DNA from: Clostridiales bacterium UBA1390
GTDB taxonomy: Bacteria; Bacillota; Clostridia; Lachnospirales; Bianqueaceae
Length of the DNA: 64,000 bases
Direction of reading: 5' to 3'
Assembly (NCBI GenBank): GCA_002305315.1
Contig: DBQQ01000006.1
Span: 1-64,000, forward strand
Made by a program: the position numbers and the translations under genes. Below, piece by piece: positions 40,616-48,954 of this stretch. How positions within the stretch are numbered: the stretch's first letter is position 1; each line of letters opens with the position of its first letter. Below the pieces are notes generated by a model, which was given only the letters and a program-made list of their open reading frames with translations, had not been told where the DNA came from and searched no databases.

Positions 40616-41921
40616 GGGCCGATACATGTTTCGAAGCCGGATTACCCATAGCCTGCGTGTGACACAGTGGGCACAGCGTATTTGGAATGAAGATGGACAA
40701 GCGGCAGATCCAGAGGTGCTTCTGGCTGCCGCCATTCTGCATGATATCGGATATTCTGCCAGGGATGGGGAAGATCATGGAGAATGGGGCGCCGGATTTG
40801 CGGAGCAGTATCTGCGTAATGAGGGATACGAAGAAAGCTTTACGCAGAAAGTCTGTTACCTGATCCGCCTGCATTCTCATAAGGAGTATTTAAAGATGCC
40901 GGAGAAAGCAGCCTCTCAGCTTACACCGGAATTGCAGATCCTGATGGAAGCGGATCTCCTGGATGAATGCGGCCCCATGGCGGTTGTTTTTGATTGTATG
41001 GCAGAGGCACAGGAAGAAGAACAGTCATTTGAGAAAACATATCAGCGAATCCTAAAATCCTCTCCGGATTTTTTGGAGTGCAATTGGATGATCAGTCCTT
41101 CGGCGCGGAGCTATTGGGAAGATCGTCAGATTCTTTTGAGAGATTATCTGAATGCGTACCAACAAGAACTTTTTCTGACGGAAAAGATGCCGGAAGAATA
41201 TGAAAAGGCAGCCGTCTATATGACACATACGATGAAGGGGCATGAGCTCACGCCGAATCGTAGAGGAGTCATCTATCCATTTCGCAGGCGGGATATGCAT
41301 ATGTTTCGAGTTTTCTATCAGGCTCGCAGGCTGTTCAAAGAAGAAAAAGCAAGACAAAAGGACAGGAGACGGGAGCTGAGTCCTTATGGGAAACGCGTAC
41401 TTTCCTATGCGGCGCTGCTGCATGATATTGGATACAGAAGAACGACGGATGGATTGCTGCACGCAGAGGCTGGCGCTTCGATGGCACTGGAATATATGCG
41501 CGGAGAAGGGTTGCCAGAGGAGCTTTGCCAAGATACGGCGGCCTTGATACGGGCGCATGCAGATAAACGACAATTGACGGAGGGCGAGCAGCCGATTCTG
41601 CTGCAGCTCTTGATGGAAGCGGATCATCAGGATGAAAGCGGAGCCATGTCGTTGGCATGGGATGCGATGGCCTCTGCAATGCCTGAGGCGGAGATGGACT
41701 CTGCTTTTGAGAGACAACTGGACTACGATAAGGCGTTAGAGCGAATGCAGCGCTTCACCGCGAAAATGTTTAGAAATTGTGAGTATAGAACGGCTGCCGG
41801 CAAGGAGCTTTGGCAGCAAAAAGGCCGCTTGGTTGACCGTTTTCTGCGTATGTTTCAGTATGACTTAAAAGAATGGGAACCGATTGAATTGTTAGAATCG
41901 GAAGGAAGATGGGATCTGTGA
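40551..41921 (+). CDS. Protein with two tandem HD domains
   Basis: A 456-residue cytoplasmic protein with an internal duplication. Unit 1 (about 15-200) has HSLRVTQWAQ, AAILHDIGYS, IRLHSHKEY and EADLLDECGPM. Unit 2 (about 235-445) has HMFRVFYQARRL, AALLHDIGYR, IRAHADKRQ and EADHQDESGAM. Both keep the His-Asp metal motif, so both could be phosphohydrolases. Paired HD domains in one chain are uncommon. GGAGGAGGCGGAG precedes the ATG. Its place after ppx-ppk1 suggests a nucleotide or phosphate-ester substrate, but this is inference. Confidence 0.82.
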   Translation: MISRPQWDAMILYMRMVLDGYKGRYMFRSRITHSLRVTQWAQRIWNEDGQAADPEVLLAAAILHDIGYSARDGEDHGEWGAGFAEQYLRNEGYEESFTQKVCYLIRLHSHKEYLKMPEKAASQLTPELQILMEADLLDECGPMAVVFDCMAEAQEEEQSFEKTYQRILKSSPDFLECNWMISPSARSYWEDRQILLRDYLNAYQQELFLTEKMPEEYEKAAVYMTHTMKGHELTPNRRGVIYPFRRRDMHMFRVFYQARRLFKEEKARQKDRRRELSPYGKRVLSYAALLHDIGYRRTTDGLLHAEAGASMALEYMRGEGLPEELCQDTAALIRAHADKRQLTEGEQPILLQLLMEADHQDESGAMSLAWDAMASAMPEAEMDSAFERQLDYDKALERMQRFTAKMFRNCEYRTAAGKELWQQKGRLVDRFLRMFQYDLKEWEPIELLESEGRWDL

Positions 41922-42127
41922 TAGAGAGAGAACCATCCCGAATACAGGGAATCGTCGCTCTAGTGGTGACGGGATTGGCACTTGTTTGGGTGATTATGGC
42001 ATTGGTGGGAGAGGCGCCGATTTTTTTCACGCTCTTCGGCGTATGGGTAGGATTTCTTTCCGGAAAAGAGGCTGTTCGATATTTGAAGCATCATAAAGGG
42101 CATTCAAAAAACGCTTCGGATCATTGA
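41909..42127 (+). CDS. Small two-helix membrane protein
   Basis: A 72-residue protein with two hydrophobic helices (GIVALVVTGLALVWVIMALV and FFTLFGVWVGFLSG) and a basic C-terminus. It overlaps the HD gene end by 13 bases. The start may instead be a GTG at 41918, which overlaps the HD stop (GTGA) and is better spaced from GGAAGGA. Its stop codon lies inside the bidirectional terminator shared with the tetR gene. Function unknown. Confidence 0.65.
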   Translation: MGSVIEREPSRIQGIVALVVTGLALVWVIMALVGEAPIFFTLFGVWVGFLSGKEAVRYLKHHKGHSKNASDH

Positions 42128-42138
42128 TTCGAAGCGTT
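42110..42138. terminator. Bidirectional terminator containing both convergent stop codons
   Basis: AACGCTTCG (42110-42118) pairs with CGAAGCGTT (42130-42138). Preceding A-run and following TTTAA serve each direction. The stop of the small membrane protein (42125-42127) and of the tetR gene (42121-42123) both lie in the loop. Confidence 0.75.
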
Positions 42139-42696
42139 TAACCATGTTATCCCATGCAGCATGAGGGCTTCCGCCATTTGCGCGATGGTAGAAGCCGGCA
42201 GGAGCATACCGTCACCGACCCACTTGCGCAGAAGACCGATACATCCGGAACTGACAAAAACATAGAAGTATTCGATTTCAAAGGGGCTGGCATTCTGGTA
42301 ATACTTTGAATAGGCTTTAACACAGTGTTCCCTTCCAATCTCCAGAAGCTTGCGAACGAACTCCTCTTCTCCATGATTGCCCAAAATGGCAGAACAGAGA
42401 TCAGCATTTTCCTGTAAACACTGAAATACTGCGGTAGTGATCTGCAGCGGATCTGTAGTTTCGCAAGAAAGCAAAGGACCCAAAGCACTTTCCAGATTCT
42501 TGGTCATCTCTGCTTCGATCTGGTGCAAAAGATCATACAGATCTTTATAATGTGCGTAGAAAGTGCCGCGATGGATACCGGCTTCTTCACATACTTCTTT
42601 TACGGTAATGTTTTGGATTGGCTTCTTCTTCAGCAGGTCTAAGAATGCACGACGAATCATGCGTTGGGACATGCGTACCCGGTGGTCCGACTTCAT
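42121..42696 (-). CDS. TetR-family transcriptional regulator
   Basis: A 191-residue regulator. The N-terminal helix-turn-helix (about 5-60) has SQRMIRRAFLDLLKKKPI, then ITVKEVCEEAGIHRGTFYAHYKDLYDLL. The C-terminal domain is of the TetR_C_8/DhaS-like type (FYVFVSSGCIGLLRKWVGDGM). I chose the ATG at 42696 with AAGGAAG eight bases upstream, rather than the GTG nine bases earlier. It is convergent with the polyphosphate operon and upstream, on the opposite strand, of the epimerase gene, which it may regulate. Confidence 0.88.
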   Translation of the reverse strand: MKSDHRVRMSQRMIRRAFLDLLKKKPIQNITVKEVCEEAGIHRGTFYAHYKDLYDLLHQIEAEMTKNLESALGPLLSCETTDPLQITTAVFQCLQENADLCSAILGNHGEEEFVRKLLEIGREHCVKAYSKYYQNASPFEIEYFYVFVSSGCIGLLRKWVGDGMLLPASTIAQMAEALMLHGITWLNASNQ

Positions 42697-42831
42697 TCGC
42701 TTCACTTCCTTTTTGTTTTATTATAACGCAAACAGGAGTCAAATGTATGAACTTTTTGAAAAGAATCCGAGATATCAGACATTCTGTGTAGGATTTGTCG
42801 GTTATCCGATCATCTGTACAGATTCTGATGA

Positions 42832-42860
42832 TTGCCTGCCGAAAGAAAGCCTTGTATAAT
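42832..42860 (+). promoter_or_regulatory. Promoter of the epimerase gene
   Basis: TTGCCT (42832-42837), a 17-base spacer, TATAAT (42855-42860). Confidence 0.7.
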
Positions 42861-42882
42861 AGAAGTGGGAGGAGAGGATAAG

Positions 42883-43878
42883 ATGAGAAGAGTTTATATC
42901 ATCACAGGTGCGAATGGACATCTGGGAAATACGTTGATTCGAATATTGCGCAAAACAGAAGTGGAAATTCGGGGGCTTCTGCTTCCCACAGAACACCGTA
43001 AGGAGAGAGAGAACATTCATTACTTCCATGGAGATGTGCGGGACACAGATACGCTGAGCTCCTTGTTTGAAGGCCTTTCGGATGCGGAGGTCATCGTGAT
43101 TCATACGGCCGGCATTATTGACATTGCAGGTACGGTTTCGAGCCAAATGTATGCAGTCAATGTGGAAGGAACACGGAATATAGTGAAGCTTTGTCAGGAA
43201 TATGGTGTGAAGCGATTGGTATATGTGAGTTCTGTGCATGCCATTCCGGAAAAGCGGTGGAGTGTACAGCGAGAAGTACATCATTTTTCTCCAGAAGAAG
43301 TCGTTGGCGGATATGCAAAGACCAAAGCAGAGGCGACGCAATTGGTGCTGGATGCGGTTTCAGAGGGCCTGGATGCGGTGGTAGTGCATCCTTCTGGTAT
43401 TATTGGACCATATGACAGTTCAGGAAATCATCTGGTTCAGATGATCACAGATTATATTCGCGGAAAGCTCCCGGCTTGTGTTCGAGGGGGGTATGATCTG
43501 GTGGACGTGCGGGATGTGGCGGCAGGTTGTATTGCCGCAGCGGAGAAGGGGCGAACAGGAGAATGCTATATTTTGTCTAACCGGCACTACGAGATTCGAG
43601 AGGTACTTGGCATGGTACGAGAATATGGCGGCGGCAGGAGATTACCCACATTGCCGATCTGGATGGCAAAGGCGGCAGCGCCCCTGCTGGGATGGATCGC
43701 GAAGAAACGGCATCGTCGTCCGCTGTATACTAGATATTCGCTGTATACGCTTCATAGTAATGATAAGTTTTCCCATGAGAAGGCGAGTCGGGAGTTGGGG
43801 TATCATCCCAGAGATTTGGTGCAGACCATCCAGGATACGATTCGTTGGGAACGGGGGCGTAGAATGACGGCAAACTAA
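42883..43878 (+). CDS. NAD-dependent epimerase/dehydratase family protein
   Basis: A 331-residue extended SDR protein. The Rossmann loop is ITGANGHLG at residues 7-15, with HTAGIID and the catalytic YxxxK in GGYAKTKAEA; a C-terminal substrate domain includes YILSNRHYEIREVL. It is closest in pattern to dihydroflavonol-4-reductase-like and sugar-epimerase-like bacterial SDRs; substrate unknown. GGGAGGAGAGG precedes the ATG at 42883. It is monocistronic, ending at a strong terminator. Confidence 0.88.
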   Translation: MRRVYIITGANGHLGNTLIRILRKTEVEIRGLLLPTEHRKERENIHYFHGDVRDTDTLSSLFEGLSDAEVIVIHTAGIIDIAGTVSSQMYAVNVEGTRNIVKLCQEYGVKRLVYVSSVHAIPEKRWSVQREVHHFSPEEVVGGYAKTKAEATQLVLDAVSEGLDAVVVHPSGIIGPYDSSGNHLVQMITDYIRGKLPACVRGGYDLVDVRDVAAGCIAAAEKGRTGECYILSNRHYEIREVLGMVREYGGGRRLPTLPIWMAKAAAPLLGWIAKKRHRRPLYTRYSLYTLHSNDKFSHEKASRELGYHPRDLVQTIQDTIRWERGRRMTAN

Positions 43879-43938
43879 GTTCTGGATTTCCCGTCAGCAG
43901 TTCGCGATGCAAATATTTCCACAGAGGAGTCATGTGAA

Positions 43939-43991
43939 AGGAGCTGTCACATCAATGATTAGAAAATCATTGATGCGGCAGTTCCTTTTTT
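43939..43991 (+). terminator. Long-stem terminator of the epimerase gene
   Basis: AGGAGCTGTCACATCAATGATT (22 positions, 43939-43960; key arms AGGAGCTGTC and ATCAATGATT) pairs with 43965-43986 across an AGAA loop with two mismatches, followed by a run of seven T. The end sequences resemble the terminator at 44205-44243, so both may derive from one mobile hairpin family. Confidence 0.85.
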
Positions 43992-44019
43992 ATATGTCTT
44001 CACTCGGGGCGATTTTCAG

Positions 44020-44160
44020 GGCCGCCGAGGCTCAAACCCGCAGATTTTGATGATACTATGTGTTGCGTAGTATCATCACTTTGGGTTGTTCTGAGGCCGC
44101 CGAGGCTCAACCCCGCAGGTTTTGATGATACTATGTGTCGCGTAGTATCATCACTTGGGG
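44020..44160. repeat. Two tandem 75-bp-period repeats containing hairpins
   Basis: Copies at 44020-44085 and 44095-44160 share GGCCGCCGAGGCTCAA, CCCGCAG, TTTTGATGATACTATGTGT and GCGTAGTATCATCACTT with few differences. Each contains a hairpin GATGATACTA/TAGTATCATC, with T/C variation only in the loop. A fragment of a further copy (CTTCACTCGGGGCGATTTTCAGG) precedes them at about 43998-44020. The 75-base period equals 25 codons, and the minus strand is open across both copies, but with no ribosome site. This 365-base gene-free stretch otherwise holds only two terminators. Confidence 0.75.
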
Positions 44161-44204
44161 GTGTAATGATGCGATCTCCGGAATCTGACGACACATAGGA
44201 AAAT

Positions 44205-44243
44205 GGGCTGTCGCACTAAATGATTAGTGCGACAGCCCATTTT
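44205..44243. terminator. Bidirectional terminator at the end of the GntR gene
   Basis: GGGCTGTCGCACTAA (44205-44219) pairs perfectly with TTAGTGCGACAGCCC (44224-44238), loop ATGA. It is followed on the plus strand by ATTTTTTAT and lies five bases from the GntR stop codon. Confidence 0.85.
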
Positions 44244-44963
44244 TTATAGAGTAAAGATGAAGCTGTTGGAACGATAGGTCGTGGTGAAAAGCTCCAATAT
44301 CAATCCGTCTTCTGGTCGAATGGTTTTTCCTGTTAGCACGATAGCCTCTTGACTATACTGCATATTCAGAAGTTCTCGTTTACGTTTGGATATGTTAGTG
44401 ACGGCCATTTGCACATCGGTGGATGCGGTTTCAGGATACCCGTGTTCATGGATATATTGTGTGGAAGATTGAATCGCGCTTGCATTTTCCGGTAATGACG
44501 GAAAAAGGGATTCCCGCATATAACGAGTATGTATGGCTACGGGTTCCTCATTTACATAACGAAGAAGCGAGATCTTCCAAATGGACTCCTCAGGACCGGC
44601 ACCTATGTTTTCATAGATATTAGGGTTATATTGAATGGTTCTTGCTTCCACATTTTCAGTGCGATAAGGAAGGCCCAGTTCTTCCATCTTACGGCTGAAG
44701 CTTATACCGCTGACAAGGGATAGGGGAACGCGTAAGCGTTTGCCGGAATAAAAACTGCCGCAGCCACGGATCGAATAGATATAACCTAATTCTTTCAGAC
44801 GTTTGTATACACGGCGAATCTCACTGCGGTTCACACCAAAACGAGCGGCCATCTCATTTTCTGTAGGTATTTTTTGATCCTTTCCGTAGGTTTGCTTACG
44901 GATTTCTCGAATCATGATGTCCAAAATTTGCTCCCAGTCTGAGACTGATGGATTGGATTTCAT
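44244..44963 (-). CDS. GntR/HutC-family regulator, probable phosphonate operon regulator
   Basis: A 239-residue regulator. The N-terminal GntR winged helix (15-75: IREIRKQTYGKDQKIPTENEMAARFGVNRSEIRRVYKRL, cues IPTENEMAARF and GVNRSEIRR) is followed by a UTRA effector domain (about 95-239). The layout is that of PhnF. It is divergent from the C-P lyase operon, which is where PhnF-type regulators usually lie. I chose the ATG at 44963 because GGAGGTG precedes it; the ATG 15 bases earlier overlaps that site. The probable ligand is a phosphonate or pathway metabolite. Confidence 0.85.
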   Translation of the reverse strand: MKSNPSVSDWEQILDIMIREIRKQTYGKDQKIPTENEMAARFGVNRSEIRRVYKRLKELGYIYSIRGCGSFYSGKRLRVPLSLVSGISFSRKMEELGLPYRTENVEARTIQYNPNIYENIGAGPEESIWKISLLRYVNEEPVAIHTRYMRESLFPSLPENASAIQSSTQYIHEHGYPETASTDVQMAVTNISKRKRELLNMQYSQEAIVLTGKTIRPEDGLILELFTTTYRSNSFIFTL

Positions 44964-44984
44964 AGGTTTCACCTCCATTCACAC

Positions 44985-45013
44985 ATTGTAATCATCCCCG
45001 ATCCGGATGTCAA
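44985..45013 (-). promoter_or_regulatory. Promoter of the GntR gene
   Basis: Minus strand: TTGACA (45013-45008), a 17-base spacer, TACAAT (44990-44985). The spacer contains the palindrome ATCCGGAT (45001-45008). Confidence 0.7.
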
Positions 45014-45039
45014 TATTCGGAGACTGGATTTTACTTTGA

Positions 45040-45053
45040 TTTCACTTGTGAAA
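45040..45053. promoter_or_regulatory. Palindrome in the GntR-phn intergenic region
   Basis: TTTCACTTGTGAAA, six-base arms with a two-base centre, located between the divergent genes and 74 bases before phnD. It could be an operator for the adjacent GntR-type regulator; a clear phn promoter could not be picked out. Confidence 0.4.
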
Positions 45054-45126
45054 AATGGCACCTTTATTGAGACGTGGTTCAATAGATACGTACCAAGAAA
45101 CTTCAAGAAAGCAAAGGAGTAAGAAA

Positions 45127-46020
45127 ATGAGAAAAAAGTTAGCGGTACTTCTGATGTGTGTAATGGCAGTGGCATCTTTAGCAGGATGTTCAGAGAGCAA
45201 CGCGGCAGAGAATCCGTATGGGCTTGAGGAATTTGTCATGGTTCTGATCCCCGGGGAAGATTCGGAGAAAGACGTACAGCTTCGAGATGAGATGGCGCAG
45301 CATATGAGTGAAGCGATCGGGATTCCTGTGACAACATACCGCGCGACTGACTATAATGCGGCAGTAGAGGCGATGCGTACAGGACAGGCACAATTAGCGC
45401 TCCTAGGACCTTTTGCGTATGTGACAGCCGTAGAGCGAGCGGGTGCCGAATGCATATGTGTCACAGCGACAGATGGAGCAACAGGATATTATTCATATAT
45501 CGTTACCAGAGCGGATAGCGGAATTGAAAGCATTGAGGATTTGGAAGGAAAAACGTTCGCGTTTGTGGATCCGTCTTCTACTTCTGGCAATGTGGTACCC
45601 AGCAACGAGATCCTGAATGCGATTGATAATCGGATTTCGTTCGACGAATTGCATGCGGATGGCATGTTCTTCAAATCCGCAACGTTCGCGGGATCACATC
45701 CGAGTGCCCTGCAGGCTGTCATACAGGGGAATGTAGACGCTGCGGCGGTATCTTCGAATACGCTGCAGAATCAGATTGATGAAGGTCTGGTATCGGAAGA
45801 CGAGATCAAAGTCATTCATCAGTCTCCGCTGATTCCGGGAAGCCCCCTGGCAATTCAGAAGGATCTTCCGCAGGAGCTGAAAGACAAAGTGACAGAGTTC
45901 TTGCTGAACTATGATGATGAGGAATACTTTGGAGCTCCCAATAAGAACTATGTAGCAATCGAAGACAGTGAATATGACTACATCCGTGAGCTGCAGCAGA
46001 AATACAATCTGACAGACTGA
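45127..46020 (+). CDS. phnD: Phosphonate ABC transporter substrate-binding lipoprotein
   Basis: A 297-residue lipoprotein that captures phosphonates outside the cell for PhnCE. The signal is a type II one with lipobox SLAGC (Cys20-22 region). The mature part has the PhnD/PtxB-like fold: EEFVMVLIPGEDSE, ALLGPFAYVTAVERAG, FAFVDPSSTSGNVVP and the helix-capping SHPSALQAVIQGNVDAAA. AAAGGAG precedes the ATG at 45127. First gene of the C-P lyase operon. Confidence 0.93.
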   Translation: MRKKLAVLLMCVMAVASLAGCSESNAAENPYGLEEFVMVLIPGEDSEKDVQLRDEMAQHMSEAIGIPVTTYRATDYNAAVEAMRTGQAQLALLGPFAYVTAVERAGAECICVTATDGATGYYSYIVTRADSGIESIEDLEGKTFAFVDPSSTSGNVVPSNEILNAIDNRISFDELHADGMFFKSATFAGSHPSALQAVIQGNVDAAAVSSNTLQNQIDEGLVSEDEIKVIHQSPLIPGSPLAIQKDLPQELKDKVTEFLLNYDDEEYFGAPNKNYVAIEDSEYDYIRELQQKYNLTD

Positions 46021-46032
46021 TCGGAGGATGTT

Positions 46033-46821
46033 ATGGAGAGTATCTTAAGAATAGAGCATCTGAGAAAGTATTATGGCGAGACGAAAGCGGTAGAAGACGT
46101 ATCCTTCTCTGTAAATAAGGGGGAGCTGGTGGTTATCATCGGCCCCTCCGGCGCCGGCAAGTCCACGGTACTGCGGTGTATCAACCGCATGATTGATCCC
46201 ACGGATGGTTCGATCTGGTTTGAGGGTGCAGATATCGCGAAACTGACGAGTGAAAAGGAACTGAAGGCCTTGCGCCGTCGAATCGGTATGATCTTTCAAT
46301 CCTTTAATCTGGTATATCGCTTGTCTGTATTTCAGAATGTATTGCATGGAAGATTGGGATACATGTCAACCATGGATGCGGTACTGGGGAAATACAGCGA
46401 AGAGGATAAGAGAAAGGCACTGGAACTTCTGGATATGATTGGACTCAAGGATATGATTTATAAGCGGGCCGGGGACCTGTCCGGAGGACAGAAGCAGCGT
46501 GTAGGAATTGCCAGGGCGCTGATGCAGGATCCGGCGCTGCTCCTATGTGATGAGCCGATTGCTTCGTTGGATCCGGCCTCGTCCAAGATCATCATGGATC
46601 AGATTCAGAAGATGACGAAGGAACGCGAAATAGCCTGCATCGTTAATCTGCATCAGGTGGATGTGGCGAAAACCTATGCGGATCGGATTGTGGGCATTCA
46701 TAAGGGAGAAGTTGTATTTGACGACGTGCCGGAAAAACTGGATGAGGCGATGATTGAGAAAATCTATGAAATGCCGATTCAGGAACTGACGGTGGGATTA
46801 GAGAAAGGGAAGGTGTCATAA
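46033..46821 (+). CDS. phnC: Phosphonate ABC transporter ATP-binding protein
   Basis: A 262-residue ATPase with Walker A GPSGAGKST, Q-loop IFQSFNLVYRL, signature LSGGQKQRVGIARAL, Walker B LLLCDEP and NLHQVDVAKTYADRI, which is typical of PhnC. CGGAGGA precedes the ATG. Directly followed by the two permease genes without gaps. Confidence 0.95.
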   Translation: MESILRIEHLRKYYGETKAVEDVSFSVNKGELVVIIGPSGAGKSTVLRCINRMIDPTDGSIWFEGADIAKLTSEKELKALRRRIGMIFQSFNLVYRLSVFQNVLHGRLGYMSTMDAVLGKYSEEDKRKALELLDMIGLKDMIYKRAGDLSGGQKQRVGIARALMQDPALLLCDEPIASLDPASSKIIMDQIQKMTKEREIACIVNLHQVDVAKTYADRIVGIHKGEVVFDDVPEKLDEAMIEKIYEMPIQELTVGLEKGKVS

Positions 46822-47622
46822 ATGCACGCGGCAGAGAAAAAAATTGCCGTAAGACCCCAGGAGGAAAAGAGAAGAACCTATATTGCGGCACTCATTATCT
46901 TTGTTCTGTTCCTGGTGTCGACAATCTCGACAGAATACCAGCCATTTGAGCTTTTCGCCAATATGGAAAATTTCTGGGATTTCCTGTTTCAAGATTTGCT
47001 GCCGCCCAGGCTGACAGATCCTCAGATGATCGTGGAGGGTGTGGTGCAAACAGTCAGCATGGCCATTGTAGCCACTCTTCTGGCCGCCATCCTATCGATG
47101 ATTCTGGCTGTTTTAGGAGCTGAGGCCACATGCCCATGGAAGCCTCTTAGAAAACTGGTTCGCTTGATTGCCTCCATTCAGCGAAACATTCCCAATATGA
47201 TCTGGATCTTTATCCTGATTATGGCCTTTGGGATCGGGAATGTGGTGGGTATGTTGGCGTTATTGATTCAGAGTACGGGGTTTATGACAAGAGCCTTTAT
47301 TGAGACGCTGGATGAGATTGGCGGAGAAAGCCTGGAGGCCATGCATGCCGTGGGAGCGACGCGATTCGCTATTATCACGCAAGCGCTGATTCCGGCTTGT
47401 CTTTCCGGTGTGATTTCATGGATGCTCTATGGCTTGGAGATCAATATCCGATCTTCCAGTCTGGTTGGTGCAGTCGGCGGAGGCGGTATCGGCCTGGTGA
47501 TGATGGGATATATTAAACAGTTTCGGTATCATTCTGCCATGGGTACGATTCTTTTGATCGCCGCGATTGTGATTCTGGTAGATATGCTGACAAATTTCCT
47601 GAGAAAGAAGGTGCTGGCCTGA
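46822..47622 (+). CDS. phnE: Phosphonate ABC transporter permease 1
   Basis: A 266-residue membrane protein with about six helices and the EAA-type loop (ETLDEIGGESLEAMHAVGATRFAII, cue EAMHAVGA). It starts directly after the phnC stop and overlaps the second permease by one base. Two PhnE subunits form the channel with PhnC. Confidence 0.93.
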   Translation: MHAAEKKIAVRPQEEKRRTYIAALIIFVLFLVSTISTEYQPFELFANMENFWDFLFQDLLPPRLTDPQMIVEGVVQTVSMAIVATLLAAILSMILAVLGAEATCPWKPLRKLVRLIASIQRNIPNMIWIFILIMAFGIGNVVGMLALLIQSTGFMTRAFIETLDEIGGESLEAMHAVGATRFAIITQALIPACLSGVISWMLYGLEINIRSSSLVGAVGGGGIGLVMMGYIKQFRYHSAMGTILLIAAIVILVDMLTNFLRKKVLA

Positions 47623-48494
47623 TGGAAGGCATAGTGGTAGGTGGAAATCGACAAAATATCTTTGGACCGGAGCCCGAAGAAAAACAGTCTTCGCCGGTAT
47701 TGCTTCATCGAGATGGAAAGATCCGAACCGCGGATCCGGCCAAGAGCAGGGGAATCAAGATTTTTCTGATCCTCTTCTTGATTGTAGGTTGTGGCGCGAT
47801 GTATACGATGAACCTCGATTGGGCCCAGCTTGCAGGAGGAATTTCACAGATTCCGGCGGCTATCGCGAACCTGTGTGAAATTGACTTTTATCAGTTTGAT
47901 GTCACATTTTCCGCCCTGTTTGAATCCATCGCCGTATCTATCCTGGCGACGATCTACAGTCTGATTCTGGGCATGTTTCTGGCGGTTTTCATGGCAAGAA
48001 ATATCACGCCGTTTCGTTGGCTCCCGCCGATTCTGTCCGCATTCTTCACCTTTTTGCGGGCGATTCCGAGTACGATTTGGGTACTGCTGATTCTGGTATG
48101 CGTAGGTTTTGGCCCTACGGCAGGCATCATTGGTATGAGCATCTCCAGCATGGCCTTTTTTGCAAAATCCATGTGTCAATGCTTTGAAGAGGTTTCGAAT
48201 GATACGATTGAAGCCTTAAAAGCAATGGGGGCTGGTAAGATCAAGATTTTCTTCCGGGCGATTCTGCCGTCTGCGTTTACGAGTCTTTTGGCGTGGACGT
48301 CCATCAATTTCGAAAGCAATTTCGAGTCCTCTATCATCCTGGGTACGGTTGGCGGCGGCGGTATTGGATATGTGGTTTCCAACTGTATGGGACGATATTC
48401 CTACGGACAGGCCATGGTAGCGATCCTGCTCATGCTGGCATTCACCTACATTATGGAAATTGGATTTACCGTATTCAAAGAACGTAAAAAGTAA
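47622..48494 (+). CDS. phnE: Phosphonate ABC transporter permease 2
   Basis: A 290-residue paralogue of the preceding permease with a longer, hydrophilic N-terminus (about 40 residues before the first helix) and the coupling loop DTIEALKAMGAGKIKIFFRAILP (cue EALKAMGAGK). Its start overlaps the previous stop (TGATG). It completes the phnCDEE transporter. Confidence 0.93.
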   Translation: MEGIVVGGNRQNIFGPEPEEKQSSPVLLHRDGKIRTADPAKSRGIKIFLILFLIVGCGAMYTMNLDWAQLAGGISQIPAAIANLCEIDFYQFDVTFSALFESIAVSILATIYSLILGMFLAVFMARNITPFRWLPPILSAFFTFLRAIPSTIWVLLILVCVGFGPTAGIIGMSISSMAFFAKSMCQCFEEVSNDTIEALKAMGAGKIKIFFRAILPSAFTSLLAWTSINFESNFESSIILGTVGGGGIGYVVSNCMGRYSYGQAMVAILLMLAFTYIMEIGFTVFKERKK

Positions 48495-48507
48495 GCGGAG
48501 GAAAGAA

Positions 48508-48936
48508 ATGGAAAAGAAGAGATTGTCTCGTATTTTAGAAAAGACAGAGGGGGCGATTCTCAAAGAATTAGCCGAACCCCTGATTGAGAAGTATCCGGTA
48601 CAGGTATTGCGTAAGCCCAGTAAGACAATGGTCATGATTCGTATGAGAGAGACCGTTGCGAAAACGGAATTTTATCTGGGAGAACTCCTGGCTTGTGAGG
48701 CCATGGTGGAGATGAATCATAGCCGAGGATTTGCCCTGATGGCAGGGGACGATCTGGAGAAGGTGTTTTATGGCGCGGTACTGGATGCCGCCTGCAACAT
48801 GGAATATCCACAGAAAGAAGAATTGCTGAGGCGCCTCCAGGCTTTAGAGAAGGAGCTGGAGGAGAAGGAACAGCAGGAGATCCGTATGCATCAGGCGACA
48901 AAAGTACAATTTGAGACATTGGATACGAATTACTAA
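48508..48936 (+). CDS. phnG: C-P lyase core subunit PhnG
   Basis: A 142-residue subunit of the PhnGHIJ complex, which with PhnI transfers the phosphonate to the C1 position of ATP's ribose. The PhnG pattern is seen in KTMVMIRMRETVAKTEFYLGELLACEAMVEM and GDDLEKVFYGAVLDAA. GCGGAGGAAAG precedes the ATG at 48508. The C-terminal helix is rich in Glu. Confidence 0.9.
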   Translation: MEKKRLSRILEKTEGAILKELAEPLIEKYPVQVLRKPSKTMVMIRMRETVAKTEFYLGELLACEAMVEMNHSRGFALMAGDDLEKVFYGAVLDAACNMEYPQKEELLRRLQALEKELEEKEQQEIRMHQATKVQFETLDTNY

Positions 48937-48954
48937 AAGAAGGGGGAAGAGACC

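Noticed and set aside
43998..44160. Possible CRISPR array
   Set aside because: Only two full copies, repeats far longer than CRISPR repeats, nine-base spacers and no cas genes.
44000..44194. Minus-strand open frame giving a 25-residue repeat peptide (cues HIVSSK and AGLSLGG)
   Set aside because: The repeat period of 75 bases keeps the frame open by itself. There is no ribosome site or promoter, and the sequence is dominated by hairpin arms, so I list it as a DNA repeat only.
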